From: Cryobacterium sp. HLT2-28
Lineage (GTDB): Bacteria; Actinomycetota; Actinomycetes; Actinomycetales; Microbacteriaceae
Length of the DNA: 64,000 bases
Direction: 5' to 3'
Assembly (NCBI RefSeq): GCF_004402495.1
Contig: NZ_SOFH01000012.1
Location: 52,170 to 116,169, forward strand
Shown: positions 17,660-28,280 of the stretch, in pieces
How the letters are laid out: each line of letters begins with the position of its first letter
Numbering within the stretch: the first letter of the stretch is position 1
Translations under genes and position numbers: made by a program
Notes under the pieces: generated by a model
The model's database searches: none
What the model was told of the DNA's origin: nothing
The model's input: the letters and a program-made list of their open reading frames with translations, nothing else

Positions 17660-18634
17660 CTAAGCGGACGTGAGGGTGAGCAGCGTCGCCTCGGGCGGGC
17701 AGGCGAACCGCACGGGCGCGTAGATGGAGGTTCCGAGCCCCGCCGACACGTTGAGGTACGCGGTGTGCAGGCCGGAGTCCCAGAGGCTGAGTCCCTTGAC
17801 CTGCTTGCGCGGGATGTCGCAGTTGGTGACGAGGGCGCCGAACCGGGGCACGCAGACCTGGCCGCCGTGGGTGTGGCCGGCGAGGATCAGCTGGGCGCCG
17901 TGGTTCACGAAGGAATTCAGCACCCGTTGGTAGGGCGCGTGCACGACGCCGATGGTGAGCGTCGGCCGGGGCGCGGCAGCCTCCTCCGGGTCAGGCCAGG
18001 ATTCGTCGGCCAGCGGGTCGTTCGCGCGCAGGTCGTCGACGGCGCGCGTGATCACATCGAGCCGGTCGCGACGGATGTGCGGGTCGTCGACGCCGAACAG
18101 TTCCAGGTGCGTGCCGTTGACGTCGAGAGCCTCCGCCGTGTTGTTCAGGTCCGTCCAGCCGAGGTCGGCGAAGACCCGGTGCAGGCTGTCGATGTCGAGC
18201 TTCTGGTGCATCGCGTTTCGCAGCAGCGACGGTGCGCCGAAGTAGCGGAACGGGTTCTTGAGAATCGGGCCGAAGTAGTCGTTCGAGCCGTTGACGAAGA
18301 TGCCCGGCACGCCCTTGAACGGTTCCAACGCGTAGGCGATGCCGGAAACGCCGTCCTCGTGGCCGAGGTTGTCGCCCGTGTTCACGACGAGGTCGGGCCG
18401 GAGGTCGGCGAGGCCGCGCACCCAGTCCTGCTTGTCGCGCTGCCACGGCGCCATGTGCAGATCGGACAGGTGCAGCACCTTGATCGGATCAGACCCGGGG
18501 GCGAGCACCGGAACGGTCACCTCGCGCAGCGTGAACAGGCGGCGTTCGACCAGGGAGCCCCAGGCGAAGGCGGCGAGCCCGGCCGTGGCCAGGGCTCCGA
18601 GGCTCACCGCGACGGCCTTACCGCCGGTGGTCAT
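17660..18634 (-). CDS. metallophosphoesterase (YaeI-like)
   Basis: 324-aa calcineurin-like phosphoesterase with an N-terminal signal anchor (about residues 8-26). The dimetal motifs are in order: LSDLHM (D-x-H), NTGDNLG (GD), NGSNDY (replacing the usual GNHD), and GHTHGGQVCVP (GHTHGGQ). The SND in place of NHD is an oddity of this protein and some relatives. ATG 18634 overlaps the stop codon of the penicillin-binding protein (ATGA), a conserved ponA-metallophosphoesterase pairing in actinobacteria that suggests an envelope role. The substrate is unknown. Confidence 0.9.
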   Translation of the reverse strand: MTTGGKAVAVSLGALATAGLAAFAWGSLVERRLFTLREVTVPVLAPGSDPIKVLHLSDLHMAPWQRDKQDWVRGLADLRPDLVVNTGDNLGHEDGVSGIAYALEPFKGVPGIFVNGSNDYFGPILKNPFRYFGAPSLLRNAMHQKLDIDSLHRVFADLGWTDLNNTAEALDVNGTHLELFGVDDPHIRRDRLDVITRAVDDLRANDPLADESWPDPEEAAAPRPTLTIGVVHAPYQRVLNSFVNHGAQLILAGHTHGGQVCVPRFGALVTNCDIPRKQVKGLSLWDSGLHTAYLNVSAGLGTSIYAPVRFACPPEATLLTLTSA

Positions 18635-21192
18635 CCGTTGCCCTTGCCATTGCCGTTGCCGGCGCCGAGCTTGCCGATTGTGATCGACACCTGGCCGCCG
18701 GGCGCGGAGCCGGTACCGGCCGCCGGCGTCATCGCCAGGACAACGCCGACCTGCTTGGGATCGGTGACGTCCTGTTCGGCCTTGGTCACGGCGAAGCCGC
18801 TCAGGGTTGCCCGGGCTTCGGCCTCGCTCTTCCCGACGACGTCGGGAACAACAACCTGGGTTCCGTTGCTCGAGAACACCGTCACGGTCGATCCGCGGCT
18901 GGCGCTCGTGCCGCCGGCCGGGTCGGTCCGGGCGACGGTGCCTGCGGGCATCTCGGAGTCCGTCACGCCGCCGTCCGCGAAGCTGAAGCCGGCCGCTTCG
19001 AGAGTGGACTGGGCATCCGCCATCGTCTTGCCACGCAGGTCCGGGATGGGCACCTGAACGGCCTGCAGCACCTTCGAGGAGGCCTCCGCGAAGGCGTCAC
19101 CGCCATACTTCGCGTTCGCCACTGACATGACGTCCGGCCACATCCGGTGTCGCGCGGTGGCGGCCGTGCCGCCCGGGAAGCTCACCTGTCGCTGGTTGAT
19201 GTCGCCGGTGACGCTGACCACGCCGACCACGGTGGCGACCTTGGAGCTCGCACCGCTCATCCAGGTGTCCTTGTTGCCGTCGGTGGTTCCGGTCTTGCCG
19301 ATCATCGGGACCTTCGGCGACGTCGCGCCGTTCGACGCCGTGGCCGTACCACTGGTCATCACCTTCTGCATGGCGAAGGTCATCCCCGCATCGACGGCCG
19401 GGTCGACCGACTGTTTGCAGGCGGACTTCGGCGCCGTGAGCTCCTTGCCGTCAGGCCCGGTGATCTTGTCGATCGCAACAGGGCTGCAGGTGACGCCGTT
19501 GTTGGCGATCCCGGCGAAGGCGACGGCCATGCTCAGGGGAGCGACCTCGTTCGTGCCGAGCACCGCCGATACCCCCTGTTCGAGAGGATCGCCGTCGGCG
19601 CGGTGCACGCCGAAGTTCTCGGCCGTCTTGCGGATGCCGCACAGGTCGAGTTTCTTGGCCATGCCGATGAAACCCGTGTTGATGGAGCCGACCGTGGATT
19701 CGAGAGCGGTGTAGTTCGTGCCGCCCTCGTTCGCGTCGTTCTTCGGGTTGTAGCCGGGGAAGTTCTGCGGCCCGTTGCAGGAGTCCTTGAACGTGCCCCA
19801 GTCCGACTTGCGCCGGGAGTCGACCCGTTCGTTGAGGGAGTGCCCCTCGGTCAGCCACTCACCGAGGGTGAAGACCTTGTAGGTGGATCCAGGCTGGAAG
19901 CCGTGGGACCCGCCCTGGTCGATGTCGGTGTTGTAGTTGACGCCCGTGGCGTTGGGGTTGGTCTTGGCAACCTCCGGGTCCTGCGTGTAGTCCTTGTTCT
20001 GGGTCATCGCCAGGACGCGCCCGGTGCCCACCTGCACGCTCGTGATCACACTGCCGACGTCCCAGCCGTCGTAGCTCTTGGGCACGTACTTGTTCATCGT
20101 GTCCACGGCCGCGTTCTGCAGGTCGAGATCCAGGGTCGTGTAGACGTTGTAGCCGCCGCGGCGGAAGTTCGCGAAGCGGGTTTCCTCATCCGGACCGAAT
20201 GTCGGGTCGGTCTGGAGGATCTTGGTGACGTAGTCGCAGAAGTAGGCGCTGGTGCCGGCGGTCGTGCATCCCGTGCTCGGTTCGGTGATGACCGGCTCGA
20301 TCGGGGTGGCGATCGCCGCGTCATGATCAGCCTGGGTGATCTTCTTGTACTTGAGCATTTCGCCGAGGATGTAGTCGCGGCGCTGTTTGTTCGCCGCGTA
20401 GCCGTTCGCCGCGCCGTTGGTCTTGCTATCGGGGTAGTCCAGCTGGAATTTGACCGGGTTGTTCACGATCGCTACGAGGCTGGCCGCCTGCGGCAGGGTC
20501 AATGCCGCGGCGGTGGTGTTGAAGTAGTAGTTGGAGGCGGATTCGATTCCGTAGACCGTGCCGCCGAAGCCCGTGATGTTCAGGTACTGGCGGAGGATGT
20601 CGTCCTTGGGGTACTTCTTCTCCACGCCGATGGCGAGTCGCATCTCCTTGAGCTTGCGATCAGGGCTGGTCTCCGTGGCCGCGTCGTAGCAGGTCGTGCG
20701 CTTCTTCTGGCTGGTGAGCACCTCGCATTTCTGCACGAGAACGTTCTTGACGTACTGCTGGGTGATCGACGATCCGCCGCGGGCCGATCCGCTGGCCAGG
20801 GTGGTGACCAGGCCGGTGACCGTGCCCTGCAAATCGACGCCGCCATGCTCGTAGAAGCGCGGGTCCTCGCCTGAGATCGCCGCATCCTTGACGAAGGGAC
20901 TGATCGCGTCCCACTTCACCTCCACGCGGTTCTGGTCGTAGAACGATGCCAGAAGGCCGGTCGATCCGTCACTGCGGGTGGCGTAGATGTTGCTGCGCTG
21001 CGCGAGCTGGTCGATCGCCAGGTAGTCGGGAAGGTTCTCGAACACGTTGATCGTGTTCGTTGCGGCCATACCGGACAGGGCGAGAGCGGGGGTCACAGCG
21101 GCGGTGACGAGGATGCCGGCGATGGCACTCATCCCGACGAAGCCCAGGAACCCGCCGAGCGCTCCGCTAACCGTTCGATTTTTGGCAGACAT
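18631..21192 (-). CDS. ponA: class A penicillin-binding protein with PASTA domains
   Basis: 853-aa bifunctional peptidoglycan synthase. After a membrane anchor (about 15-40) comes the GT51 glycosyltransferase (AAISGEDPRFYEHGGVDLQG with the catalytic Glu, then SSITQQYVKN, then ERKYPKDDILRQYLN-like). The transpeptidase has PGSTYK with Ser436, SVGSINTGF (SxN) and GKTGTTDGNKDTW (KTG). Two PASTA domains (LRGKTMADAQSTLEAAGF and VVGKSEAEARATLSG) and a Gly/Asn/Lys tail close it. It polymerises and cross-links peptidoglycan outside the membrane. ATG 21192 was chosen over an upstream start that lacks the anchor context. Confidence 0.93.
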   Translation of the reverse strand: MSAKNRTVSGALGGFLGFVGMSAIAGILVTAAVTPALALSGMAATNTINVFENLPDYLAIDQLAQRSNIYATRSDGSTGLLASFYDQNRVEVKWDAISPFVKDAAISGEDPRFYEHGGVDLQGTVTGLVTTLASGSARGGSSITQQYVKNVLVQKCEVLTSQKKRTTCYDAATETSPDRKLKEMRLAIGVEKKYPKDDILRQYLNITGFGGTVYGIESASNYYFNTTAAALTLPQAASLVAIVNNPVKFQLDYPDSKTNGAANGYAANKQRRDYILGEMLKYKKITQADHDAAIATPIEPVITEPSTGCTTAGTSAYFCDYVTKILQTDPTFGPDEETRFANFRRGGYNVYTTLDLDLQNAAVDTMNKYVPKSYDGWDVGSVITSVQVGTGRVLAMTQNKDYTQDPEVAKTNPNATGVNYNTDIDQGGSHGFQPGSTYKVFTLGEWLTEGHSLNERVDSRRKSDWGTFKDSCNGPQNFPGYNPKNDANEGGTNYTALESTVGSINTGFIGMAKKLDLCGIRKTAENFGVHRADGDPLEQGVSAVLGTNEVAPLSMAVAFAGIANNGVTCSPVAIDKITGPDGKELTAPKSACKQSVDPAVDAGMTFAMQKVMTSGTATASNGATSPKVPMIGKTGTTDGNKDTWMSGASSKVATVVGVVSVTGDINQRQVSFPGGTAATARHRMWPDVMSVANAKYGGDAFAEASSKVLQAVQVPIPDLRGKTMADAQSTLEAAGFSFADGGVTDSEMPAGTVARTDPAGGTSASRGSTVTVFSSNGTQVVVPDVVGKSEAEARATLSGFAVTKAEQDVTDPKQVGVVLAMTPAAGTGSAPGGQVSITIGKLGAGNGNGKGNG

Positions 21193-21243
21193 ACACTTGA
21201 GGTTACGGGACAAAACCTGAAAGACCGCCTGAATCGGAGCCAT

Positions 21244-21411
21244 ATGCCTGCCTGGGAGTACCTTACGACGCCGCTGATGATTCATAACACGGCCGCAATC
21301 TTGAACAACTGGGGCTCTGACGGCTGGGAATTGGTGCAGGTCGTCCCCGGGCCGGAGGGCGGGCTCGTCGCCTACCTCAAGCGCCCGGTCGCCCCAACGG
21401 AAGGATCATAG
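21244..21411 (+). CDS. small DUF4177-like protein
   Basis: 55-aa ORF from ATG 21244 to TAG 21411, divergent from ponA and 2 nt before the ridA start. The sequence MPAWEYLTTPLMIHNTAAIL, then LNNWGSDGWELVQVVPGPEG and LVAYLKRPV, has the W-E-Y / NxxGxxGWELVxV / YLKRP pattern of the small DUF4177-like proteins. Its function is unknown. It is probably translated together with ridA. Confidence 0.8.
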   Translation: MPAWEYLTTPLMIHNTAAILNNWGSDGWELVQVVPGPEGGLVAYLKRPVAPTEGS

Positions 21412-21413
21412 TC

Positions 21414-21884
21414 TTGTCGCAAATCGAAGCGCGTCTCGCCGAACTGGGGATCGACCTGCCGAGCGTGGTGCCCCCGGTGGCGTCTTACGTGCCCGCCGTC
21501 GTGTCCGGGTCGCTCGTGTTCACCTCCGGCCAGCTGCCGATGGTGTCCGGCGCCCTCCCGGCAACGGGCAAGGTCGGCGACGGCCACGGCCTCGTGCCGG
21601 CCGGCGACGCCAAGGAGTACGCCCGGCAGTGCGCCCTCAACGGCCTGGCCGCCATCAAGGCCGTGATCGGGTCGCTCGACCGGATCACGCAGGTCGTCAA
21701 GGTCACCGGTTTCGTGGCATCCGACCCGTCGTTCACCGGCCAGCCCGGCGTGATCAACGGCGCCTCCCAGGTGCTGGCCGAGATCTTCGGCGACCAGGGC
21801 GTGCACGCCCGGTCGGCCGTGGGCGTCGCGGTGCTGCCGCTGGACTCCCCGGTCGAGGTCGAGCTGATCGTCTCGTTCGCCTAG
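21414..21884 (+). CDS. RidA family (YjgF/YER057c/UK114) protein
   Basis: 156-aa RidA-fold protein (SQIEARLAELGIDLPSVVPP, VVSGSLVFTSGQLPMVSG, then LNGLAAIKAVIGSLDRITQV, then HARSAVGVAVLPLDSPVEVE). The Arg in HARSAVGV occupies the position of the conserved active-site Arg of enamine/imine deaminases, and the length is that of the longer RidA subfamily. These enzymes hydrolyse reactive 2-aminoacrylate-type intermediates. TTG 21414 gives a natural start, 2 nt after the preceding small ORF. Confidence 0.88.
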   Translation: MSQIEARLAELGIDLPSVVPPVASYVPAVVSGSLVFTSGQLPMVSGALPATGKVGDGHGLVPAGDAKEYARQCALNGLAAIKAVIGSLDRITQVVKVTGFVASDPSFTGQPGVINGASQVLAEIFGDQGVHARSAVGVAVLPLDSPVEVELIVSFA

Positions 21885-21933
21885 CCGGCATCCGGTCCTC
21901 GCGGGCGCGCCAGCGCGCCGCCCGGTCACTCGC

Positions 21934-21999
21934 GAGCGCGCCACTTCCGCCGCTGCGCGCCAGGCGCACTTGGCGCGCAGCGGCGCAACTGGAGCGCTC
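21934..21999. repeat. 66-nt REP-like palindrome, copy 1
   Basis: Begins GAGCGCGCCACTTCCGCCG and ends CGGCGCAACTGGAGCGCTC, forming a long imperfect hairpin. Two more copies of exactly 66 nt are at 62874 and 63063. The inner 25 nt differ but keep pairing potential. Confidence 0.75.
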
Positions 22000-22049
22000 G
22001 GCAGGGCGCGGGCGCCGGGCGCACGGGCGCGGGCTAGGGCGCCAGCCGA

Positions 22050-23237
22050 CTAGTTGTCGGCGCGACCATTGTCGGCTTGGAGCCTCGCGGCGTGAAACGG
22101 ATGCGCGAACGCCCGCCCGGCCGCGGCGGCCAGTTTCAGCGAGGGCTGTTCGACCCAGCGCGTCATCAGCTCGGCGAGCACGAGGCTGAGCGGCACCGAG
22201 ACCAGCGCGCCGAGCCACCACAGCTCCGGCCCGAACAGGTTGCCGAAGGTGACCACGATCGGGAAGTGCACGAGGTAGAGGGTGAAGCTCACCGTGCCGA
22301 GCCAGACCAGCGGGGGCGCGGTCAACGGCCGGTGCAGCGGCGGCCAGAGCGCGACGGCGGCGACGACCAGCACGGCGCCCGGCACGCGCAGGGCGAGGGT
22401 GAGATCGCTCCACGGGCCGGTCAGGAGCGGGCGCGCGAGCCAGTGCGCGATCAGCAGCAGCGGGCCCAGGGCGGTGAGGCCGATCCACGCGGCGGTGCCC
22501 CAGCGCCGGGCGGCCAGGGAGGCCGCGCCCGCCTGGAGGGACTCGAAGTTGGCTGCCAGCAGGGCGCCGAGTGCGAACGCGGGCAGGTACATCAGCGGTT
22601 CGATCCCGGTGACGTAGCCGTAGGCGGAGACGGCGAGGAACAGCGCGGCCCAGAGCCCGGTCCAGCGCCGGGTGGCCGCGGCGAGCACCACGCCCACCGG
22701 GAGCAGCAGTGAGAACCACATCTCCCAGGCCAGCGACCAGAGCGGCGGGTTGACGTCGGGCCGGCTGGTCTCGGTGATGATGCTCGCCTCGCGCAGCAGG
22801 TTGCCGAGGCCGAGGCTGGGGTTGTCCTGCCGGGCCAGCCACGCGCCGCCGCCCGGGTCGCCGGTGCGCGGGAAGAAGTAGATCCAGGCCGCCGCCAGCC
22901 CCACTGAGATCACGACGGGAACGACGAGCCGGATCACCCGCCGCGGGTAGTAGGCCATCCAGTCGTAGGCGGGTGCCGCGAGGGGAGACCGCACGAGCAC
23001 GAAGCCGCTCAGCACGAAGAACACCAGCACGAATTCCGGCCCCGCGAAGAGCAGCTTCAGGGGCGACAGCGTCGTCCACCAGCCGACCGACAGGAACTCG
23101 ACGCCGGCGCTCGACTCGTAGGCCGCCGAGACCGCCGGCGCCGTCATCGAGACGTGGTGCACGAGAACGATCAGGGCCGCGACGCCGCGCAGGGAATCGA
23201 GGGCAACCAGACGGCCGGGCGAGGGGAGTCGGGACAT
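22050..23237 (-). CDS. acyltransferase family 3 membrane protein (OafA/YrhL-like)
   Basis: 395-aa polytopic protein. The N-terminus LVALDSLRGVAALIVLVHHV carries the catalytic His of acyltransferase family 3 (R...H in helix 1). About ten hydrophobic helices follow, with FVLSGFVL and WSLAWEMWFSLLLPV, both conserved in the family. Such enzymes transfer acetyl or succinyl groups to cell-surface glycans or lipids. There is no C-terminal SGNH domain. ATG 23237 was chosen because the homology starts there. Nothing nearby names the acceptor. Confidence 0.9.
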   Translation of the reverse strand: MSRLPSPGRLVALDSLRGVAALIVLVHHVSMTAPAVSAAYESSAGVEFLSVGWWTTLSPLKLLFAGPEFVLVFFVLSGFVLVRSPLAAPAYDWMAYYPRRVIRLVVPVVISVGLAAAWIYFFPRTGDPGGGAWLARQDNPSLGLGNLLREASIITETSRPDVNPPLWSLAWEMWFSLLLPVGVVLAAATRRWTGLWAALFLAVSAYGYVTGIEPLMYLPAFALGALLAANFESLQAGAASLAARRWGTAAWIGLTALGPLLLIAHWLARPLLTGPWSDLTLALRVPGAVLVVAAVALWPPLHRPLTAPPLVWLGTVSFTLYLVHFPIVVTFGNLFGPELWWLGALVSVPLSLVLAELMTRWVEQPSLKLAAAAGRAFAHPFHAARLQADNGRADN

Positions 23238-23305
23238 TGACCCCACGGTAGGGGAGCCCCTTGTGAATTCCCTCCGCGCGGCATCCGTCACCGTCCTCCG
23301 CCGAA

Positions 23306-23355
23306 CTGTGAGAAAAGCCGCCTCCCGGGCGGTTCGGAGGCGGCTTTTCTCACAG
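23306..23355 (-). terminator. long perfect hairpin between acyltransferase and acs
   Basis: 20-nt perfect arms (CTGTGAGAAAAGCCGCCTCC and its exact complement) around a 10-nt loop, 46 nt beyond the acs stop codon. Probably a transcript end for acs; no T-run follows outside the stem, so it may also be a mobile palindrome. Confidence 0.6.
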
Positions 23356-23400
23356 GTCGCCGCCGTGGCGGTGGGCCAGGGCGACGGGGCGGGCCGGGGG

Positions 23401-25356
<1,956 letters not shown>

Positions 25357-25502
25357 ACCTGGTTCGCTCCTTTGCGATGCATTGATGGGCGCGTAGCCAG
25401 CCCCCCTGAACCATACTCCGCGGGTCTGAACCGACGGGTTGCGGCCGATTGCGAGGCCTTGCAGCGTCCCCTTGAGGGGTGAAAAGGGTCTGTCGGTTCC
25501 GT

Positions 25503-25520
25503 GTCCTCATTTATGAGGAC
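25503..25520. promoter_or_regulatory. 18-bp palindrome upstream of the 6C RNA promoter
   Basis: GTCCTCAT-TT-ATGAGGAC, a perfect palindrome ending 9 nt before the predicted -35 box of the 6C RNA and lying between it and acs. A candidate operator for either transcript; its regulator is unknown. Confidence 0.45.
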
Positions 25521-25529
25521 AAAAGGGAC

Positions 25530-25557
25530 TTGCGCATCTCCGTTTTCCTTATACACT
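25530..25557 (+). promoter_or_regulatory. predicted promoter of the 6C RNA
   Basis: TTGCGC (-35, 25530-25535), 16-nt spacer, TACACT (-10, 25552-25557). The transcript would start near 25564, just before the first conserved stem of the RNA. Confidence 0.55.
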
Positions 25558-25559
25558 TG

Positions 25560-25667
25560 GACACGTCCGAACGAAAGTTTTGACCTGCGGTGCGTTTGGT
25601 TCCCCCCAATCAACGTGCTGCCGAGGCGGCACCTGTTCCCCCCAATAGGTGCCGCCCCCCTTTTTTT
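25560..25667 (+). ncRNA. 6C small RNA
   Basis: Two hairpins each present a loop of exactly six cytosines: stem CGTTTGGTT / AATCAACG around CCCCCC at 25602-25607, and stem GGCGGCACCT / AGGTGCCGCC around CCCCCC at 25638-25643, the latter followed by a T-run. This is the defining layout of the actinobacterial 6C RNA (B11 in Mycobacterium tuberculosis), a trans-acting RNA whose C-rich loops pair with G-rich ribosome sites. The position upstream of a tad locus also matches its usual neighbourhood. Exact ends are estimated. Confidence 0.85.
25625..25667 (+). terminator. intrinsic terminator of the 6C RNA
   Basis: 10-bp perfect GC-rich stem (GGCGGCACCT / AGGTGCCGCC) then CCCC and TTTTTTT. It is also the second C-loop hairpin of the RNA. 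Confidence 0.85.
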
Positions 25668-25813
25668 GACGGCTGTGACGGCTGTAACGGCTGTGACGGT
25701 CGCTGTGACGGCCCGCTCCTCCGTCTCTTCCTCCACAGGAGCGCCAGGCGGCGACAGCGCCCGGGCCGGCGTCTCGTCTCAGGGCCGGCGCCCGGCCGGC
25801 CTAGGGTCGGTCC

Positions 25814-27079
25814 ATGCCGGAACCCTTCGTCGCCGTCCCGTCGTTCGCCAGCTCAGTCGCGGCAGGGCCGCTGGCAGAACCGCTGGCTAACCCGCTGGCG
25901 AATCCGCTGACCGAGCCGGGGGAGGGCGTGCCCGCGCGCGTGCCGGCCCGGCATGCGCGGGCGGGAGGATTCGGTGCACGCCTTCTCGTGCCGGATGCCG
26001 TCGGCCGCGTCGGCTTCACGGCACCCGTCCCACCAGCCGCCGTTCCGATGCCCGCCGTTTCGCCGCCTGATGCCCGGGTCGATCTCTCCGGACTGGGCCC
26101 GCTCGCCGGTTTCGCCTCCGCCGCCGGCGTCACCGACCTGTTCGTCAACGGTGAGGCCGGCCTCTGGGTCGACGCCGGCCGCGGACTCGTGCGCGAACCC
26201 GGCTGGGACCGTGGCGAGACGGCCGTGCGCGAGCTCGCCGTGCGCCTGATCGCCCTCGGCGGGCGGCACATCGACGAGGCCAGCCCGTGCGTGGACGTGC
26301 GGCTGTCCGACGGGATCCGGGTGCACGCCGTGCTGCCGCCGGTCTCGAGCACGGGCACCCTGCTGTCGATCCGGCTGCCGCGGGCGGAGCGGCCGAACCT
26401 GGCGGCCCTCGCCGCGGCCGGATTGTGCGGCACCGGGGAGCCGGCCCGGCTGCTCGTCGACCGGCTCCGCTCCGCGGTGAGCGACCGGGAGAACCTGCTC
26501 ATCACGGGCGCGGCCGGCAGCGGCAAGACCACCCTGCTCGCGGCCCTGCTCGGGGAGGCCCCGCCGGGAGAACGCATCGTGGCGATCGAAGACGTCGCGG
26601 AGCTCCGCGTCGACCACCCGCACTTCGTTGCCCTCGAGTCACGACAGCCCAACCTGGAGGGTGCCGGCCGGATCGGCCTGGACAGCCTGCTCCGCGAGGC
26701 GCTGCGGATGCGGCCGGACCGGCTCGTGCTCGGCGAGTGCCGCGGCGCGGAGATCCGGGAGCTGCTCACCGCCCTGAACACCGGCCACGACGGCGGCGCC
26801 GGCACCCTGCACGCCAATTCGCTCCGGGACGTGCCCGCCCGGCTCGAGGCCCTGGGCGCCCTTGCCGGGATGAGCGCCGAGGCCGTGGCCCGCCAGGCGG
26901 TCAGCGCGATCGGCCTGGTGCTGCACCTCGAACGCCGGGGCGGCCGGCGCCGGCTCGCGCAGGTGGGCCGGTTCGTGCTGGACGAGGCGGGACGGCTCGG
27001 GACCGTCACCGCAGGCGGCGGCGCGGGAGCCGGGCCCGGAGCCGGAGCAGACACCGTGCCGCAAAGGGCGATCACGTGA
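25814..27079 (+). CDS. tadA: TadA/CpaF family secretion ATPase
   Basis: 421-aa hexameric ATPase powering assembly of Flp-type (tight adherence) pili. The N-terminal domain has GVTDLFVNGEAGLW and LSDGIRVHAVLPPVS; Walker A is GAAGSGKTT with Lys238; the Asp box / Walker B region is IVAIEDVAELRVDHPH, RMRPDRLVLGECRGAEIREL and the His box TGHDGGAGTLHANS. The first 80 residues are low-complexity, with repeats of PLANPLANPLTEP. Its stop codon overlaps the GTG of the next tad gene. The first convincing family sequence starts near residue 95, so a later start cannot be excluded. Confidence 0.92.
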   Translation: MPEPFVAVPSFASSVAAGPLAEPLANPLANPLTEPGEGVPARVPARHARAGGFGARLLVPDAVGRVGFTAPVPPAAVPMPAVSPPDARVDLSGLGPLAGFASAAGVTDLFVNGEAGLWVDAGRGLVREPGWDRGETAVRELAVRLIALGGRHIDEASPCVDVRLSDGIRVHAVLPPVSSTGTLLSIRLPRAERPNLAALAAAGLCGTGEPARLLVDRLRSAVSDRENLLITGAAGSGKTTLLAALLGEAPPGERIVAIEDVAELRVDHPHFVALESRQPNLEGAGRIGLDSLLREALRMRPDRLVLGECRGAEIRELLTALNTGHDGGAGTLHANSLRDVPARLEALGALAGMSAEAVARQAVSAIGLVLHLERRGGRRRLAQVGRFVLDEAGRLGTVTAGGGAGAGPGAGADTVPQRAIT

Positions 27080-28068
27080 GGCAGCGAAGGCGCGAGGCCT
27101 CCCCGGGCATCGACGATGTCGCCCGGGTCGCCCAGCGGCTCGCCGTGCTGCTCTCAGCCGGAGTCACCCCGACCTCCGCCTGGCAGCACCTGGTCGAGGT
27201 CGAACCTCCGGGCTCGCCGCGACCCGGACGACCGCCGCGGGGCTCGGGCGCGGAGCCGCTGCCGACCGCCCGGATCATCCGGGCGGCGGCCACCGCCGGG
27301 CAGACGGGCGACAGCATCGCGGATGCCGTGGCCGCCGAAGCCGCCGCGGCCGGCGGGCAGGTCGGTGAGGCCTGGCTCGGCCTGGCCGCGGCCTGGCGCG
27401 TGGCAACCCAGGCAGGCTCACCCCTGGCGGCCTGCCTGCGAGAGCTCGCCGCGTCGCTTCGCGAGCTGGGCCGCCTGCACGCCGACCTCGCTGTGGCGCT
27501 CGCCGGGCCGGCCGCGACAGCCCGCATGGTCATGTTCCTGCCCGTGATCGGCCTGCTGTTCGGCAGCCTGATGGGCTTCAACACCCTGCGGATGCTCTTC
27601 CTCACCCTGCCGGGCTGGCTCTGCCTCGTCGCCGGAGCGGCCCTGATGTTCGCCGCGGACCGGTGGAACCGGCGCCTGGTGAGCACGGCCAGAGCCAGGG
27701 ACCCGACTCCGGGACTCGAGTTCGACCTCACCGCCATCGCCATGGGCGGCGGCGGCTCCGTGGACCGCGCGCGAGCCATCGTGGAGGACACGGTCGACCG
27801 ATTCGCGCTGCACCGGGCCGACGCGACGGCCGCCATCGGGCAGGTGCTCGACCTGTCGGTTCGTGCGGGAGTGCCGGCCGCCGAGTTGCTGCGCGCCGAG
27901 GCGGAGCAGTTGCGGCGGGACGCCCGAGCCGAGGGCCAGCGCCGGGCCGCGACGCTCGAGGTGACGCTGATGATCCCCCTCGGGGTGTGCGTGCTTCCGG
28001 CCTTCATGCTCGTCGGCGTTGTGCCACTGCTGATGACGGTGTTGTCGTCGACCCTGACCGTGTTCTGA
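27076..28068 (+). CDS. tadB: TadB/TadC-type secretion system F family protein
   Basis: 330-aa inner-membrane platform protein. The N-terminal ARVAQRLAVLLSAGVTPTSA and the later ARAIVEDTVDRF...IGQVLDLSVRAGVPAAELL both resemble T2SS-F cytosolic helical bundles. Membrane segments are at about 150-200 (MVMFLPVIGLLFGSLMGFNT, LPGWLCLVAGAALMF) and at the C-terminus (LMIPLGVCVLPAFMLVGVVP). It would form the base that TadA turns. GTG 27076 overlaps the tadA stop. Only one such protein is present, where many tad loci have separate TadB and TadC. Confidence 0.85.
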   Translation: MRQRRREASPGIDDVARVAQRLAVLLSAGVTPTSAWQHLVEVEPPGSPRPGRPPRGSGAEPLPTARIIRAAATAGQTGDSIADAVAAEAAAAGGQVGEAWLGLAAAWRVATQAGSPLAACLRELAASLRELGRLHADLAVALAGPAATARMVMFLPVIGLLFGSLMGFNTLRMLFLTLPGWLCLVAGAALMFAADRWNRRLVSTARARDPTPGLEFDLTAIAMGGGGSVDRARAIVEDTVDRFALHRADATAAIGQVLDLSVRAGVPAAELLRAEAEQLRRDARAEGQRRAATLEVTLMIPLGVCVLPAFMLVGVVPLLMTVLSSTLTVF

Positions 28069-28121
28069 GACGACGGCGGCGATGCCGAAAGACGATGCCG
28101 ACAGTGTCCGGTTAACGAAAA

Positions 28122-28144
28122 GAGCCGGGCCCGAGGCCCGGCTC
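28122..28144 (-). terminator. intrinsic terminator of the small ORF at 28176
   Basis: Stem GAGCCGGGCC / GGCCCGGCTC with a 3-nt loop. On the minus strand it is followed by TTTTCGTT, so it points at the 34-aa gene rather than at the tad operon. Confidence 0.75.
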
Positions 28145-28175
28145 CCGAAGTCACGGCAACTGCCGTCCAACTGCT

Positions 28176-28280
28176 CTAGCTGTTCCGTGCCGTTCTGATG
28201 TTCAAGGCGGCGCGCTGTACCTTCGGAGACTCCGTTGCGACGGTCTTACCTGTGCTCTTCTTCGGTGATTGGTCTGCCAT
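28176..28280 (-). CDS. small basic protein, 34 aa
   Basis: ATG 28280, GGAGAAT ribosome site about 10 nt upstream, stop at 28176 and its own terminator 30 nt later. The product starts MADQSPKKSTGKTVATESPK and continues with a basic tail. Short Lys/Thr/Ser-rich proteins with a KKSTGKT-like start are common in Microbacteriaceae; function unknown. The gene runs against the tad operon, in the gap between tadB and the pilin. Confidence 0.6.
   Translation of the reverse strand: MADQSPKKSTGKTVATESPKVQRAALNIRTARNS

Noticed and set aside
17623..19057. Plus-strand ORF over the metallophosphoesterase and ponA ends
   Set aside because: Antisense shadow without motifs.
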